A DNA stretch of 64,000 bases from Clostridia bacterium (GCA_017416185.1 JAFQDF010000003.1:1-64000), one strand, 5' to 3'. Positions 40,787-49,576 are shown, counted from the first letter of the stretch. Numbers and translations are program-made. The notes: generated by a model from the letters alone, not told the origin.

Positions 40787-43700
40787 ATGAAAAACATCAA
40801 GAGATTGCTTGCGGTCCTTCTTGTATGTGCGATGATCGTCCCTATGGGTATCTTCGTATCTGCAGAGACCCCTGTGCTTACCAACTGGTATACCATGGCA
40901 GGTAAGTACTCAGCATCTACCCACGCTATCATCGCTCCCAAGTCAAACGACTACAAAATAAAGAATGATGGCTTTACCTTCACCGAAAACGAAGGCGGAG
41001 TATCCGTTCATACTGCAACCTATGCAGAGTTTGCAGGTGCATACGGCGCTTCTGCAATTACATCCAAGGCAACAACTCCCCTGGACGGTCTTACCGTAGT
41101 TATTCAGCCCGATCAGTTTGATTTTGCGGTTGACTCCAACGGCTATTCCAACTCTTTAGGTATACTCTGGACCGAGGATCCTATTACCGAGCTTGCAGGC
41201 TTTGACGATGCTTCCAAGAGCTATACGTCCGGTCTTTGCGATGCAGTAAGAAGCGGTACAAACGGTCTTCGTCACCTTATCCCCGTAGCGCCCAATGCTA
41301 CCCCCGGTGTTCCGGTTGCAAATGCAAAGACCGAAAACATCACAGGCAAGGCTCTCTACGTTTCCGTTTCCAACAGCTACGGCGAATATGACGGCACAAA
41401 GACAGCCTCCAACGTAAACATCGTTTACTATGACGGTTCCTATATCAACCAGAACGACGGCCACCCCGGTTACCGTTGGTCTTTCACATCCAGAAACAGT
41501 CCTCAGGATCCCAAGGGTGACTCCTCCGGTATCTCCTCCAGATTTATGGAGGTTGACCTTACTTACGGTCTTGTAATCAACGTAAGAGCTGATGAGACTC
41601 ACGGTTATATCGTTAACATCAACGGCACCGATTACTATAAGGGTAAGAGAACCTCCGGTGATGACATCGATACACCTATCATTGGTTATTATCCCGATGC
41701 TAATGTTGACGGTACCAGCCATCCCGCACTTACCAATGACGACTATGCTCAGAAGACAGAGAGATATCTCGGTTCTATGACCTATGCGAGAAACGATATC
41801 GATCTTACCGGTCTTCGCGAGGTTGAGTCAGGTTACCTCACCGTAGGTGCTGTATCCATCAAGGATCAGTATATCACCGATCACGGATGTGACTACACAG
41901 TAAAGAACATCAATACTGTTCCCGTTGCAGACTGGAAGGGTGAGACCTTCCCCGCAGACCACGAGCACGTATATGAGACAGAGACTATCGACGCTACCTG
42001 TACCGAGGACGGTGCAAAGGTATTCCGTTGCGGATGCGGTAACGTATATTCTGAGCGTATTGCTGCTCTCGGTCACGATATGAAGCTTGATACCGAGAAG
42101 TCTTATGATCCCACCTGTACCACTAAGGGCCGTGAGATCAAGGATTGCTCCAGATGTGATCATCATACCGACGAGTGGATAAAGGAGCTCGGTCACAATA
42201 TGGACGACTGGTACGTTACCACAGTTGCAACCCCCGAGGCTGCAGGTATTAAGACCAGCGACTGTACAAGATGTGACTACTCCACAACCAAGGAATATGC
42301 TTATTCCGGCCTTGATGACGTTATCGAGGATTGGGAGATCACTGCTACCAACGGTATATCCATTATTCCCGGCCTTGAAGAGGCTCCTATGGTTGACGCA
42401 GTTCTCAACGACGACGGTTCTGTCCTTGTTAAGGACTACTCACTTATGACCGGTCTTAACGCTTCTCACAACACCGTAACCAAGGCGATCAACAAGCATA
42501 AGACATCTATTAACGGCTTCAATGCTACAGTTACTCCCGTTGCTCTCAACGAGAATTTCCCTGATCAGTACCCCGAGAGCTTCAGCTTTGCTCTTACCAA
42601 TATGTACGATAAGTATAATTACGCTACAGAGTATGCTGCAGGTCACGCTACAAAGAATCTTCCCGAGTATTATGCAGGTATTCTCGCAAACGAGGTTTAC
42701 CGTTACGGTAACATCTGGGGCAGAGAGACCAAGACGGATATGATCAAGGAACATACCATCAGCTTTACTCTTATGGACTATATGCCTCTTAACGGCAATC
42801 CTATGGGTACACCCGATGACGGTTACTACGATATCGTATTCTGGTCGGTTCGAAGCGGCGGTAACCACTGGTGTGATAAGGTAGTATACCTTGACTTCCC
42901 CATCAAGATGGGCGATCCTATCACATTTGAAACATTCTATGAAAAAGATCCCGAGACAGGTAATACCTACCTTTCTGCAGGCTTTAACATCGACTGGGAA
43001 AACTTCGCTAATATCTTTGATATGGGTGACGTTATAAACAGCCAGTCCGAGGATGCTATCTACAGCTTCGTTGTAGCGGCACACTCTCCTACTATCGCTA
43101 ATCCCGATAACGCAGTAGAAAGCCTTTCCGCTTCCTCCTTTGTTATCAACTCCATCTGCGGCGAGTCTGCAGTTGACTTTGACGGTTACGCAATGTCCTC
43201 TACTGTAAGCTGGGACGATGAAGGCAACACTATACGTTATCCCCTTGAAACTCCTCACACTCACGAGGACGTTACAAACAATAACTGGGTACTTATGGCT
43301 GTTCCCACCTGTACCGAAAACGGTATTGAGGCTAAGTTCTGTACCTTCTGCGGTGAGTCTGTAGAGATCAAGGAGATCCCCGCAAACGGCACACATACTC
43401 CCGCTGACGAGTGGGTAATCGAGTCTGAGTCTACATATTTTGTACACGGCGTTAAGGTTCTTTACTGTACCGTATGCGGTGAGGCTGTTGAGACAGAGGA
43501 ACTTCCTCTCGTTGAATACGTAAACCCCTTCATCGACGTTAAGGACAATCACTGGTTCGCATCCACAGTAGAATACTGTGTAAAGCGCGGCTACGTTGCA
43601 GGTATGACAGAGAATACATTTGTTCCTACCGGTAACATCACAAGAGCTCAGTTCCTCGTAATGCTTGCTAAGCTCGACGGTGTTGATCTTGAGCAGTATG

Positions 43701-44098
43701 CCCAGACCGACTCCGGCTTTGAGGACGTAAAGGTTGCTCACTGGTTCAACAAGGTTGTATGTTGGGCAGTAGAGAAGGGTTACACCTCCGGTATTTCCGA
43801 GACTAAGTTCGGTCCTAATAACCAGATCACACGTTCACAGCTTGCAAGATTCTTCTACGTATACTCTGAGAAGAACGGTATCAACGTAGAGGGCAGAGCG
43901 GATCTCTCTGTATTCCCCGATGGTGCAAGCGTACGTGAGTGGGCTAAGGAATCTGTAGAATGGGCAGTTAATGCAGGTCTTATCTCCGGTGTTGCAAAGG
44001 ACGGCGTAAACTATCTTACACCCGACGGCACTGCAACCAGAGCACAGGCAACTGTAATGTTCAAGGGTTACGACGATTTCCGCGGCATTAACGATTAA
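40787..44098 (+). CDS. SLH surface protein with Cys-rich repeats, paralogue 2
   Basis: A 1103-residue secreted protein. Signal peptide 1-26. Residues 27-385 match the N-terminal domain of the preceding protein (AGKYSASTHAIIAPKSNDY); Cys-pair repeats follow (about 390-510), then a second large beta-rich domain (about 515-825) not present in paralogue 1. Two more Cys-pair repeats come next, and three C-terminal SLH domains (about 909-1095). ATG 40787 has TTAGGAGGAAAAAC before it. The SLH part (43520-44090) is almost base-for-base the same as 40125-40700. The shared domains recall carbohydrate- or matrix-binding surface proteins, but I see no catalytic motif. It belongs to one operon with paralogue 1, ended by a strong terminator. 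Confidence 0.9.
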   Translation: MKNIKRLLAVLLVCAMIVPMGIFVSAETPVLTNWYTMAGKYSASTHAIIAPKSNDYKIKNDGFTFTENEGGVSVHTATYAEFAGAYGASAITSKATTPLDGLTVVIQPDQFDFAVDSNGYSNSLGILWTEDPITELAGFDDASKSYTSGLCDAVRSGTNGLRHLIPVAPNATPGVPVANAKTENITGKALYVSVSNSYGEYDGTKTASNVNIVYYDGSYINQNDGHPGYRWSFTSRNSPQDPKGDSSGISSRFMEVDLTYGLVINVRADETHGYIVNINGTDYYKGKRTSGDDIDTPIIGYYPDANVDGTSHPALTNDDYAQKTERYLGSMTYARNDIDLTGLREVESGYLTVGAVSIKDQYITDHGCDYTVKNINTVPVADWKGETFPADHEHVYETETIDATCTEDGAKVFRCGCGNVYSERIAALGHDMKLDTEKSYDPTCTTKGREIKDCSRCDHHTDEWIKELGHNMDDWYVTTVATPEAAGIKTSDCTRCDYSTTKEYAYSGLDDVIEDWEITATNGISIIPGLEEAPMVDAVLNDDGSVLVKDYSLMTGLNASHNTVTKAINKHKTSINGFNATVTPVALNENFPDQYPESFSFALTNMYDKYNYATEYAAGHATKNLPEYYAGILANEVYRYGNIWGRETKTDMIKEHTISFTLMDYMPLNGNPMGTPDDGYYDIVFWSVRSGGNHWCDKVVYLDFPIKMGDPITFETFYEKDPETGNTYLSAGFNIDWENFANIFDMGDVINSQSEDAIYSFVVAAHSPTIANPDNAVESLSASSFVINSICGESAVDFDGYAMSSTVSWDDEGNTIRYPLETPHTHEDVTNNNWVLMAVPTCTENGIEAKFCTFCGESVEIKEIPANGTHTPADEWVIESESTYFVHGVKVLYCTVCGEAVETEELPLVEYVNPFIDVKDNHWFASTVEYCVKRGYVAGMTENTFVPTGNITRAQFLVMLAKLDGVDLEQYAQTDSGFEDVKVAHWFNKVVCWAVEKGYTSGISETKFGPNNQITRSQLARFFYVYSEKNGINVEGRADLSVFPDGASVREWAKESVEWAVNAGLISGVAKDGVNYLTPDGTATRAQATVMFKGYDDFRGIND

Positions 44099-44120
44099 TA
44101 GGGTAATTTCCTTATAGACG

Positions 44121-44150
44121 AAAACCTCCTGCTTTTGCAGGAGGTTTTTT
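44121..44150 (+). terminator. Strong terminator after the SLH gene pair
   Basis: AAAACCTCCTGC pairs with GCAGGAGGTTTT around TTTT, followed by TTT, 23 bases after the stop of the second SLH gene. Confidence 0.92.
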
Positions 44151-44172
44151 TGAATAAATTTAATTTTAGGTC

Positions 44173-44201
44173 TTGTATATTTAACATATAAATGATATAA
44201 T
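44173..44201 (+). promoter_or_regulatory. Sigma-A promoter for the CBM9-like gene
   Basis: TTGTAT (44173-44178), exactly 17 bases, TATAAT (44196-44201), 45 bases before ATG 44246. Confidence 0.78.
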
Positions 44202-44245
44202 GTAATAAGTTAAATTTCGATTATAATTAACGGAGGAAACAATTT

Positions 44246-45448
44246 ATGAAAAAGACGATCGTATGCATGCTCATCGCAGTTATGCTCATACTTTCATCTG
44301 TGTCTGTACTTGCTTATGATGAAAGCCACCTGGCATCTATGGAGTTCCCCCAGAATGCCGACATCGGTTCTCTTGTAGCTAAGAACAACACACCCACAAT
44401 CGATGGAAATATTTCCACAGGCGAGGGTTGGTCTGATGCTAAGTATATCGACTACACCAATATGCCTCATATGTGGGGTTCATCCAGCCGTTGCCTTATC
44501 ACAGGTAACGTATACTTCGCTTGGGATACCGCAGGTATCTACGTAGCAGCTGATATTACCGATCCTACTATGGTTATCTCTACGGGCGAGGACGAGCCTG
44601 ATGACAACGGTGATATCGAATACGGATATAACGGTGACGTGTTCACTCTTTGTATCGACCCTATGGGTGCTTGCAATGAAATAGGTATGGGCGAAGAGTT
44701 TTCCGCATGGTACAATATGAGTATTCTTGAGGGCGGTGCGTTTAAAGTTTACCGTTCAAAGTACAACGGATCTGATATTACCGATTCTGTAAAGGGTGCT
44801 GCAAAAACCACTACTACAGGTTGGGCACTCGAGTGTATGATTCCTTGGGATATTATTATTGACGATATTCTCGGAGTTTCCGGCGGTGACGTTCAGCTTA
44901 CTGTTGATGAGATTACAGCTCCCGGTACTGTAAGTAACGTAGGTGTTATGTATATGGACCGTGCTGTATTTTCTGAGGATGTTGCAGTGTTTAAGGACAG
45001 TGCTGTCGAGGTAGCTGAGGGTGACGTATTCACACTTTCCAGAAATATCTCTATTCCTCTTGTACATGATGACGGTCAGGGCTGGGGCTCCGGCGGAGCT
45101 GAGATCAGATCCTACGGTCTTAAGCTGGCTATGGGTGATGCGACCGGCTTTGCTCCCGAAACCGAGCCTAAGGCAACCGAGCCTGTTACTGAGGCACCCG
45201 AAACCACCACAAAGGTAACCGAAGAGGAGCCTGAGGAGGATGACACCACCAAGAAGAGCAAGGGTACTGTAAGATATGATGCTGACGGTAACCTTGTAAC
45301 AGAGGGTGGCAATGACGATACCGCTACCGCTACCGATACTCCTGCTGAAGGCGGCTCCAACATCGGTCTTATCATCGGTATCGTAGCAGCAGTTGTTGTA
45401 GTTGCAGCAGTTGTTGTGGTTATCATCATAAAGAAGAAGAAGAAGTAA
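44246..45448 (+). CDS. Membrane-anchored CBM9/DOMON-like surface protein
   Basis: A 400-residue protein with a signal peptide (1-23). A carbohydrate-binding-family-9-like domain spans about 35-285: NTPTIDGNISTGEGWSDAKYI is the usual opening of such domains, NVYFAWDTAGIYVAADITDP follows, and GWALECMIPWDII closes the core. A Thr/Glu/Pro-rich linker (about 300-365) leads to a C-terminal membrane helix (about 370-393) and a KKKKK tail, so the domain sits outside the cell on a stalk. CBM9 domains bind sugar chain ends; here no enzyme is fused. ATG 44246 follows ACGGAGGAAACAATTT. It has its own promoter and follows two SLH genes, making a surface locus. The ligand is unknown. Confidence 0.82.
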   Translation: MKKTIVCMLIAVMLILSSVSVLAYDESHLASMEFPQNADIGSLVAKNNTPTIDGNISTGEGWSDAKYIDYTNMPHMWGSSSRCLITGNVYFAWDTAGIYVAADITDPTMVISTGEDEPDDNGDIEYGYNGDVFTLCIDPMGACNEIGMGEEFSAWYNMSILEGGAFKVYRSKYNGSDITDSVKGAAKTTTTGWALECMIPWDIIIDDILGVSGGDVQLTVDEITAPGTVSNVGVMYMDRAVFSEDVAVFKDSAVEVAEGDVFTLSRNISIPLVHDDGQGWGSGGAEIRSYGLKLAMGDATGFAPETEPKATEPVTEAPETTTKVTEEEPEEDDTTKKSKGTVRYDADGNLVTEGGNDDTATATDTPAEGGSNIGLIIGIVAAVVVVAAVVVVIIIKKKKK

Positions 45449-45486
45449 GGGTAAGTTACTCCACCCAAACTGCACACTATAGCTCA
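45449..45486 (+). repeat. Short dispersed element, copy 1
   Basis: About 38 bases directly after the CBM9-like stop are about 75 percent identical by eye to 45957-45994 (shared AAGTT, CCAAACTG, AGCTCA in order). Both copies follow a plus-strand gene. Significance unknown. Confidence 0.55.
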
Positions 45487-45522
45487 GTTATTCAAATCAC
45501 ACGAAATGTGAGTAACATAAAT

Positions 45523-45555
45523 AAAAGAACTTTGTCGTTTGACAAAGTTCTTTTT
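45523..45555 (+). terminator. Terminator after the CBM9-like gene
   Basis: AAAAGAACTTTGTC pairs with GACAAAGTTCTTTT around GTTT, followed by T. The -35 box of the next promoter (45539-45544) is inside this hairpin. Confidence 0.88.
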
Positions 45556-45567
45556 ATATGCTATTAT
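45539..45567 (+). promoter_or_regulatory. Promoter for the HIT gene, nested in a terminator
   Basis: TTGACA (45539-45544), 17 bases, TATTAT (45562-45567), 31 bases before ATG 45599. The -35 box lies in the 3' arm of the preceding terminator hairpin, so stop and start signals share DNA. Confidence 0.72.
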
Positions 45568-45598
45568 ATAGTTATTAAAACGCAAGGAGATTAAAACT

Positions 45599-45937
45599 AT
45601 GGACTGTTTATTCTGTAAAATAATCGAGGGCTCTATCCCCTCTAAAAAAGCTTATGAGGACGATAAGATATTTGCCTTCTACGATATCGCACCCCAGGCT
45701 CCCGTGCATATACTGGTCATCCCCAAGACTCATATAGCATCTATGGACGAGGTGAACACCGACAACGCAGACGTTGTGGCACATATTTTTACCAAGATCC
45801 CCGAGATAGCAAAGGCGGCGGGAATCGTAAACGGTTACCGCGTTGTTTCAAACTGCGGTGACGATGCTTGCCAGACCGTAAAGCACCTTCATTTCCATAT
45901 CCTCGGCGGAACACAGCTTAAGGGTGAAATGTGCTGA
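45599..45937 (+). CDS. HIT-family nucleotide hydrolase (Hint-like)
   Basis: A 112-residue HIT protein. CLFCKII at the start is the zinc-site pair; DIAPQAPVHILVIPKTHI is the middle family segment; HLHFHILGG (about 96-104) is the histidine triad that attacks the alpha-phosphate of nucleotide conjugates such as adenosine phosphoramidates. Length is typical of bacterial Hint. ATG 45599 follows GCAAGGAGATTAAAACT. It is a single-gene unit with its own promoter. The function is presumably general housekeeping. Confidence 0.95.
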   Translation: MDCLFCKIIEGSIPSKKAYEDDKIFAFYDIAPQAPVHILVIPKTHIASMDEVNTDNADVVAHIFTKIPEIAKAAGIVNGYRVVSNCGDDACQTVKHLHFHILGGTQLKGEMC

Positions 45938-45956
45938 TAAAACAGATGGATAAAAG

Positions 45957-45994
45957 GGGAAAGTTGCCCCATCCAAACTGTACTCTGAAGCTCA
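45957..45994 (+). repeat. Short dispersed element, copy 2
   Basis: Related to 45449-45486. It stands 20 bases after the HIT stop, before an AT-rich stretch and a bidirectional terminator-like hairpin at 46049. Confidence 0.5.
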
Positions 45995-46048
45995 AACAGT
46001 ACCTTTTGTCTATCATACGCCGCAACGCGGTTCCTATACGTTAACAAA

Positions 46049-46077
46049 AAATAACGGCTGTTATAAAGCCGTTATTT
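46049..46077 (-). terminator. Terminator overlapping the HTH-membrane gene stop
   Basis: AAATAACGGC (46049-46058) pairs with GCCGTTATTT (46068-46077); on the minus strand TTTTTTG follows. It could also stop plus-strand transcription from the HIT gene. Confidence 0.8.
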
Positions 46078-46743
46078 CTTTATTGGTTCGTTGTCGCTTT
46101 GCTTCTTACTCTTCAGCTTGCTTACCAGCTTCTTGCTTGTGAACTTAAGCTGAGACCACATTATGATTATGATCTGCCCCGGGATACCTACTGCTGCCAG
46201 CATTGCGATATTGATACCGCAGGCAAGGAACGTAAGTATTATTGCCGCTAAAAATGACCACATAAGCATAGATATATACACGAAATTATACCGTGTGTTG
46301 AACCATATGCTGTTAAACACAATAAGTATTACCGAGCAAACGGGCAGGGCGTACAGATAGCTGAGAAAGTGCCAATATCTGAACTCCATTGCCATATTCA
46401 TTATAACAAAGGCAAAGGTGGATACCAATAAAACTAAAAACAGAGACATTGCCGTTATGATGATCCTGTTTTTCTTTAATAGCTTGATATCGCTTTCCAC
46501 CAGCTCTGCGGGAGGAGTTTTTTCCTCGGTCAGCAGGTAATCTACCGTAACGCCGAATATATCAGCGATCTCACTTAAAACCATAATGTCCGGGACAGAT
46601 TCTCCTCTTTCCCACTTGGAGACCGCTTTATCAGAATAGTTTAGTTTTTCTGCCAGCTCTGCCTGAGTTATATCATTTGCGCGGCGAAGCTCGGCAATAT
46701 TTTTGGCTATAACAGGCTTAAGATCCTTAATAATTATCACCAC
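46072..46743 (-). CDS. XRE-family regulator with C-terminal membrane domain
   Basis: A protein of about 220 residues with an XRE helix-turn-helix (about 12-70: NIAELRRANDITQAELAEKLNYSD then KAVSKWERGESVPD) and a C-terminal half with four hydrophobic helices (about 95-205), ending in a Lys/Ser-rich tail. The HTH-plus-TM layout occurs in many Firmicutes regulators that sense envelope state or interact with membrane transporters. The start is unclear: GTG 46743 or 46740 read MVIIIKDL, while GGTGGTGAT looks like a ribosome site for the rare ATT codon at IKDLKPVIAKNIAE. It is divergent from the DegV gene; inverted repeats in between are probable binding sites. Confidence 0.82.
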   Translation of the reverse strand: MVIIIKDLKPVIAKNIAELRRANDITQAELAEKLNYSDKAVSKWERGESVPDIMVLSEIADIFGVTVDYLLTEEKTPPAELVESDIKLLKKNRIIITAMSLFLVLLVSTFAFVIMNMAMEFRYWHFLSYLYALPVCSVILIVFNSIWFNTRYNFVYISMLMWSFLAAIILTFLACGINIAMLAAVGIPGQIIIIMWSQLKFTSKKLVSKLKSKKQSDNEPIKK

Positions 46744-46806
46744 CGAAAATAGAATCAGTCTACCGCATAGAAATCGGTTGATCTGTAGTTTATGTTTACT
46801 ATGTAT

Positions 46807-46835
46807 ATTATAACATATTTTTACACCGATTGCAA
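46807..46835 (-). promoter_or_regulatory. Promoter for the HTH-membrane gene
   Basis: On the minus strand TTGCAA (46835-46830), 17 bases, TATAAT (46812-46807), about 65 bases before the first possible start codon. The spacer overlaps the left arm of an ACACCGA/TCGGTGT inverted repeat. Confidence 0.65.
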
Positions 46836-46908
46836 GTAGTATTTACAAGGGTTTCTACTGTGAGTAGAGTTGCTTTTCGTGCACTCTACTGTCGGTGTTT
46901 TCGGTGTA
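46823..46908. promoter_or_regulatory. Nested inverted repeats between divergent HTH and DegV genes
   Basis: ACACCGA (46823-46829) matches inverse TCGGTGT at 46892-46898 and again at 46901-46907. Inside lie AGTAG (46835-46839)/CTACT (46855-46859) and AGTAGAGT (46863-46870)/ACTCTACT (46883-46890). Together they can be drawn as a three-way junction, or as repeated operator half-sites (AGTAG). Overlap with the HTH promoter favours operators. Confidence 0.55.
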
Positions 46909-47006
46909 TAGAGGGATCGTGTAAGAGTTTCGTGACTATTTTGCAAAAATAATGTATTATAATAGAGTAATATAAATATAAGTATATAAAAACGGAGGAC
47001 ATTAAA

Positions 47007-47870
47007 ATGACCGAATATATCATCTACACTGATTCGGCTTGCGATATCGATGTACCCAGTCTTAAAGAATGGAAGGTTAAGCATATAAGCCTTAGTCTCA
47101 CCTTTGAGGACGAGGGAAAGGTACTTCTCAACGATGAAGTTGAGCCCGTTGGTTTTTATAACAGAATGAGAGAGGGCGCAGTTGCAAAGACCGCCGCCGT
47201 AAACACCGAGAGCTTCAAGCGTGCCTTTGAGGAAGATCTTAAGGCAGGCAAGGATATTCTCTATATCGGATTTTCTACAGGTCTTTCCACCACCTGCAAC
47301 TCGGCAGCTATCGCCGCAAAACAGCTTTCTGAGATCTATCCCGACAACAGGGTAGTATGCGTAGATACTCTTGCCGCTTCTGCAGGTCAGGGACTTCTTG
47401 TATATCTTGCAGTACAGAAGCGTGACGAAGGCAAGAGCCTTGACGAGGTTGCTCAGTATCTTGAGGACAATAAGCTCAAGCTCTGTCATTGGTTTACCGT
47501 TGACGATCTCGTTTATCTCAAGAGAGGCGGACGTATCAGTGCGGCAGCAGCATTCGTAGGCGGAGTCCTTGGTATAAAGCCTGTTATGCACGTTGACAAC
47601 GAAGGACACCTTGTTCCCGTATTCAAGGCAAGGGGACGTAAGGCTGCTCTTAAGGGTCTGGTTGACAAGTTCAGCGAGAGCGTAATAGATAAGGACGGTC
47701 CTATATTCATCTGCCACGCAGACTGTGATGCAGACGTTGAGACGGTTAAGACTATGCTCAAGGAACAGCACGGTGCTACCGTTGACAAGGTAGTATATAC
47801 AGGACCGGTTATAGGAGCTCATTCAGGTCCCGGAACCATAGCTCTTTTCTTCCTGGGTAACGAAAGATAA
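47007..47870 (+). CDS. DegV family fatty-acid-binding protein (FakB-like)
   Basis: A 287-residue DegV protein that should bind a fatty acid and present it to the kinase encoded next. The first domain has IIYTDSACDID (about 4-14), GFSTGLSTTCNSA (about 90) and VDTLAASAGQGLLV (about 120). The second has WFTVDDLVYLKRGGRISAAAA (about 160) and, near the end, HSGPGTIALFFLG, which closes the fatty-acid pocket. ATG 47007 follows ACGGAGGACATTAAA. The FakA-like gene follows after 15 bases, a functional pairing known from Staphylococcus. A TATAAT box at 46958 is probably its -10. The lipid preferred cannot be read from the sequence. Confidence 0.93.
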   Translation: MTEYIIYTDSACDIDVPSLKEWKVKHISLSLTFEDEGKVLLNDEVEPVGFYNRMREGAVAKTAAVNTESFKRAFEEDLKAGKDILYIGFSTGLSTTCNSAAIAAKQLSEIYPDNRVVCVDTLAASAGQGLLVYLAVQKRDEGKSLDEVAQYLEDNKLKLCHWFTVDDLVYLKRGGRISAAAAFVGGVLGIKPVMHVDNEGHLVPVFKARGRKAALKGLVDKFSESVIDKDGPIFICHADCDADVETVKTMLKEQHGATVDKVVYTGPVIGAHSGPGTIALFFLGNER

Positions 47871-47885
47871 CATAGGAGTGTAATA

Positions 47886-49538
47886 ATGACGATACCACAG
47901 AAGATAGATGGAGTTATATATGCCAAGATGCTTCATCGCGGCGCATTGCGACTCCATAAGCATATAGATGAAATAAACAATCTTAACGTGTTTCCCATAC
48001 CCGACGGTGATACCGGCGACAATATGTTTCTCACCTTTATGGGCGGTGTTGAGGCTGTAAAGGAGGAGAACGAGTCCATCTCGGTTGTTGCGCGTAAGGC
48101 GGCTGACGGAATGCTTCTTTCAGCAAGAGGTAACTCCGGAGTTATCCTCTCACAGTTCTTTGACGGAATCGCAGCAGGTCTTGAGGGTGTTGACGCAGCA
48201 GGCGTTCCCGAATTTATGACAGCCTTAAAAGAGGGCGTAAAGCACGCCTACGGCGCTGTTATGAAGCCCACCGAGGGAACTATACTTACGGTAGCAAGAG
48301 AAGCGGTAGACTATGCCTGCGGACATCAGAACTGCAGAACTGTGGAAGGCTTTTTCACCCTTGTTGTAGATGAAGCCAAAAGATCTCTCGGACGTACTCC
48401 CGAGCGCTTGCCTATGCTCAAAAAAGCAGGAGTCGTTGACTCGGGCGGAGCAGGTCTTATATATATCCTTCGCGGTATGAGAAGAATGCTTATCGACGGC
48501 GAGGAGGGTTCAGATATTCCCCTTACCCAGGCAGCGGAGAATACTATCAATCCCGATCTCTTTACCGAGGACAGTGTTCTTGAATTCGGTTACTGTACCG
48601 AGCTTCTGGTAAGACTTCAAAACGCCAAGACCGATATCGCCGCATTTAACGTAAAGACGGTGACCGATTATCTTACCTCGATAGGTGACTCGGTTGCGGC
48701 GGTCAAGACGGGCAGTATTCTGAAGGTTCACGTTCATACTATGACTCCCGACAAGGTGCTGTGCTTCTGCCAGCAGTACGGTGAGTTCTTAAAGATCAAG
48801 ATAGAGAATATGTCCCTCCAGCATAATAATACCATCGACAGCGGTCTTAAGGCTAAGCCCTCTCCCGAGAACCGTAAAGAATACGGTGTAGTGGTGGCTG
48901 CCTGCGGTGCCGGTATCCAGCAGACCTTCCGTGAGGTTGGTGCAGACATCATTGTAGACGGCGGACAGTCGATGAATCCCTCGGCAGAGGATTTCTTACG
49001 GGCCTTTGACGATTGCAATGCCGATACGATATTTGTATTTCCTAACAACGGCAATGTAATTCTTGCGGCAAAACAGGCGGCAAGTATGTATAAGGATTCG
49101 GACGTGCGTGTTATCGAGAGTAAGACTATCGGTGACGGCTACGCGGCCCTTTCTATGATGGACACCTCCTGTGGAGACACGGATGCCATCGTCGCGGATC
49201 TTAACTTCTCTATGGAGAACGTCGTTACAGCTGAGATATCCCGTTGTGTAAGGGATGCGGATATGCAGGACGTACAGGTGCATACAGGTGATTATATTGG
49301 CTTTGTAGGCAAGGAAATTCTCGCCTGCGAGAAGGAAAGAAAGGATGCCACCCTGTCACTTGTGGATAATATGGACTTTACCGATCATCCCATATGTATC
49401 CTTGTGTACGGTAAGGATTCTGACCCTGAGGAGACCGAGGCGATAAAGAACCGTATCGAAGAAAAATCTCCCGATACCGAGATATATACCATCAACGGTG
49501 AGCAGGAGATATACAGTTATATTATAATTGCAGAATAA
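47886..49538 (+). CDS. DAK2-domain fatty acid kinase (FakA/YloV-like)
   Basis: A 550-residue kinase. The N-terminal DAK2 domain (about 10-205) contains the Mg/ATP segments NVFPIPDGDTGDNMFLTF and ARGNSGVILSQFFDGIA; the middle domain includes VDSGGAGLIYILRGM (about 180); the C-terminal DegV-like lobe (about 320-550) follows. FakA-type proteins phosphorylate fatty acids bound to DegV proteins, feeding phospholipid synthesis. The upstream gene encodes such a DegV protein, 15 bases away, so a working pair is likely. Length and domain order match Firmicutes YloV. The gene ends at a strong bidirectional terminator. Confidence 0.94.
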   Translation: MTIPQKIDGVIYAKMLHRGALRLHKHIDEINNLNVFPIPDGDTGDNMFLTFMGGVEAVKEENESISVVARKAADGMLLSARGNSGVILSQFFDGIAAGLEGVDAAGVPEFMTALKEGVKHAYGAVMKPTEGTILTVAREAVDYACGHQNCRTVEGFFTLVVDEAKRSLGRTPERLPMLKKAGVVDSGGAGLIYILRGMRRMLIDGEEGSDIPLTQAAENTINPDLFTEDSVLEFGYCTELLVRLQNAKTDIAAFNVKTVTDYLTSIGDSVAAVKTGSILKVHVHTMTPDKVLCFCQQYGEFLKIKIENMSLQHNNTIDSGLKAKPSPENRKEYGVVVAACGAGIQQTFREVGADIIVDGGQSMNPSAEDFLRAFDDCNADTIFVFPNNGNVILAAKQAASMYKDSDVRVIESKTIGDGYAALSMMDTSCGDTDAIVADLNFSMENVVTAEISRCVRDADMQDVQVHTGDYIGFVGKEILACEKERKDATLSLVDNMDFTDHPICILVYGKDSDPEETEAIKNRIEEKSPDTEIYTINGEQEIYSYIIIAE

Positions 49539-49545
49539 ATTAAAT

Positions 49546-49576
49546 CCCCCTGTATTTCGAAGTGAAATACAGGGGG
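49546..49576. terminator. Bidirectional terminator after the FakA-like gene
   Basis: CCCCCTGTATTTC (49546-49558) pairs with GAAATACAGGGGG (49564-49576) around GAAGT. It lies between convergent genes and can serve both. Confidence 0.85.

Noticed and set aside
42440..43741. 433-codon open frame opposite the second SLH gene
   Set aside because: Codon bias of the real gene leaves the opposite frame open; no start signal, no recognisable domain.
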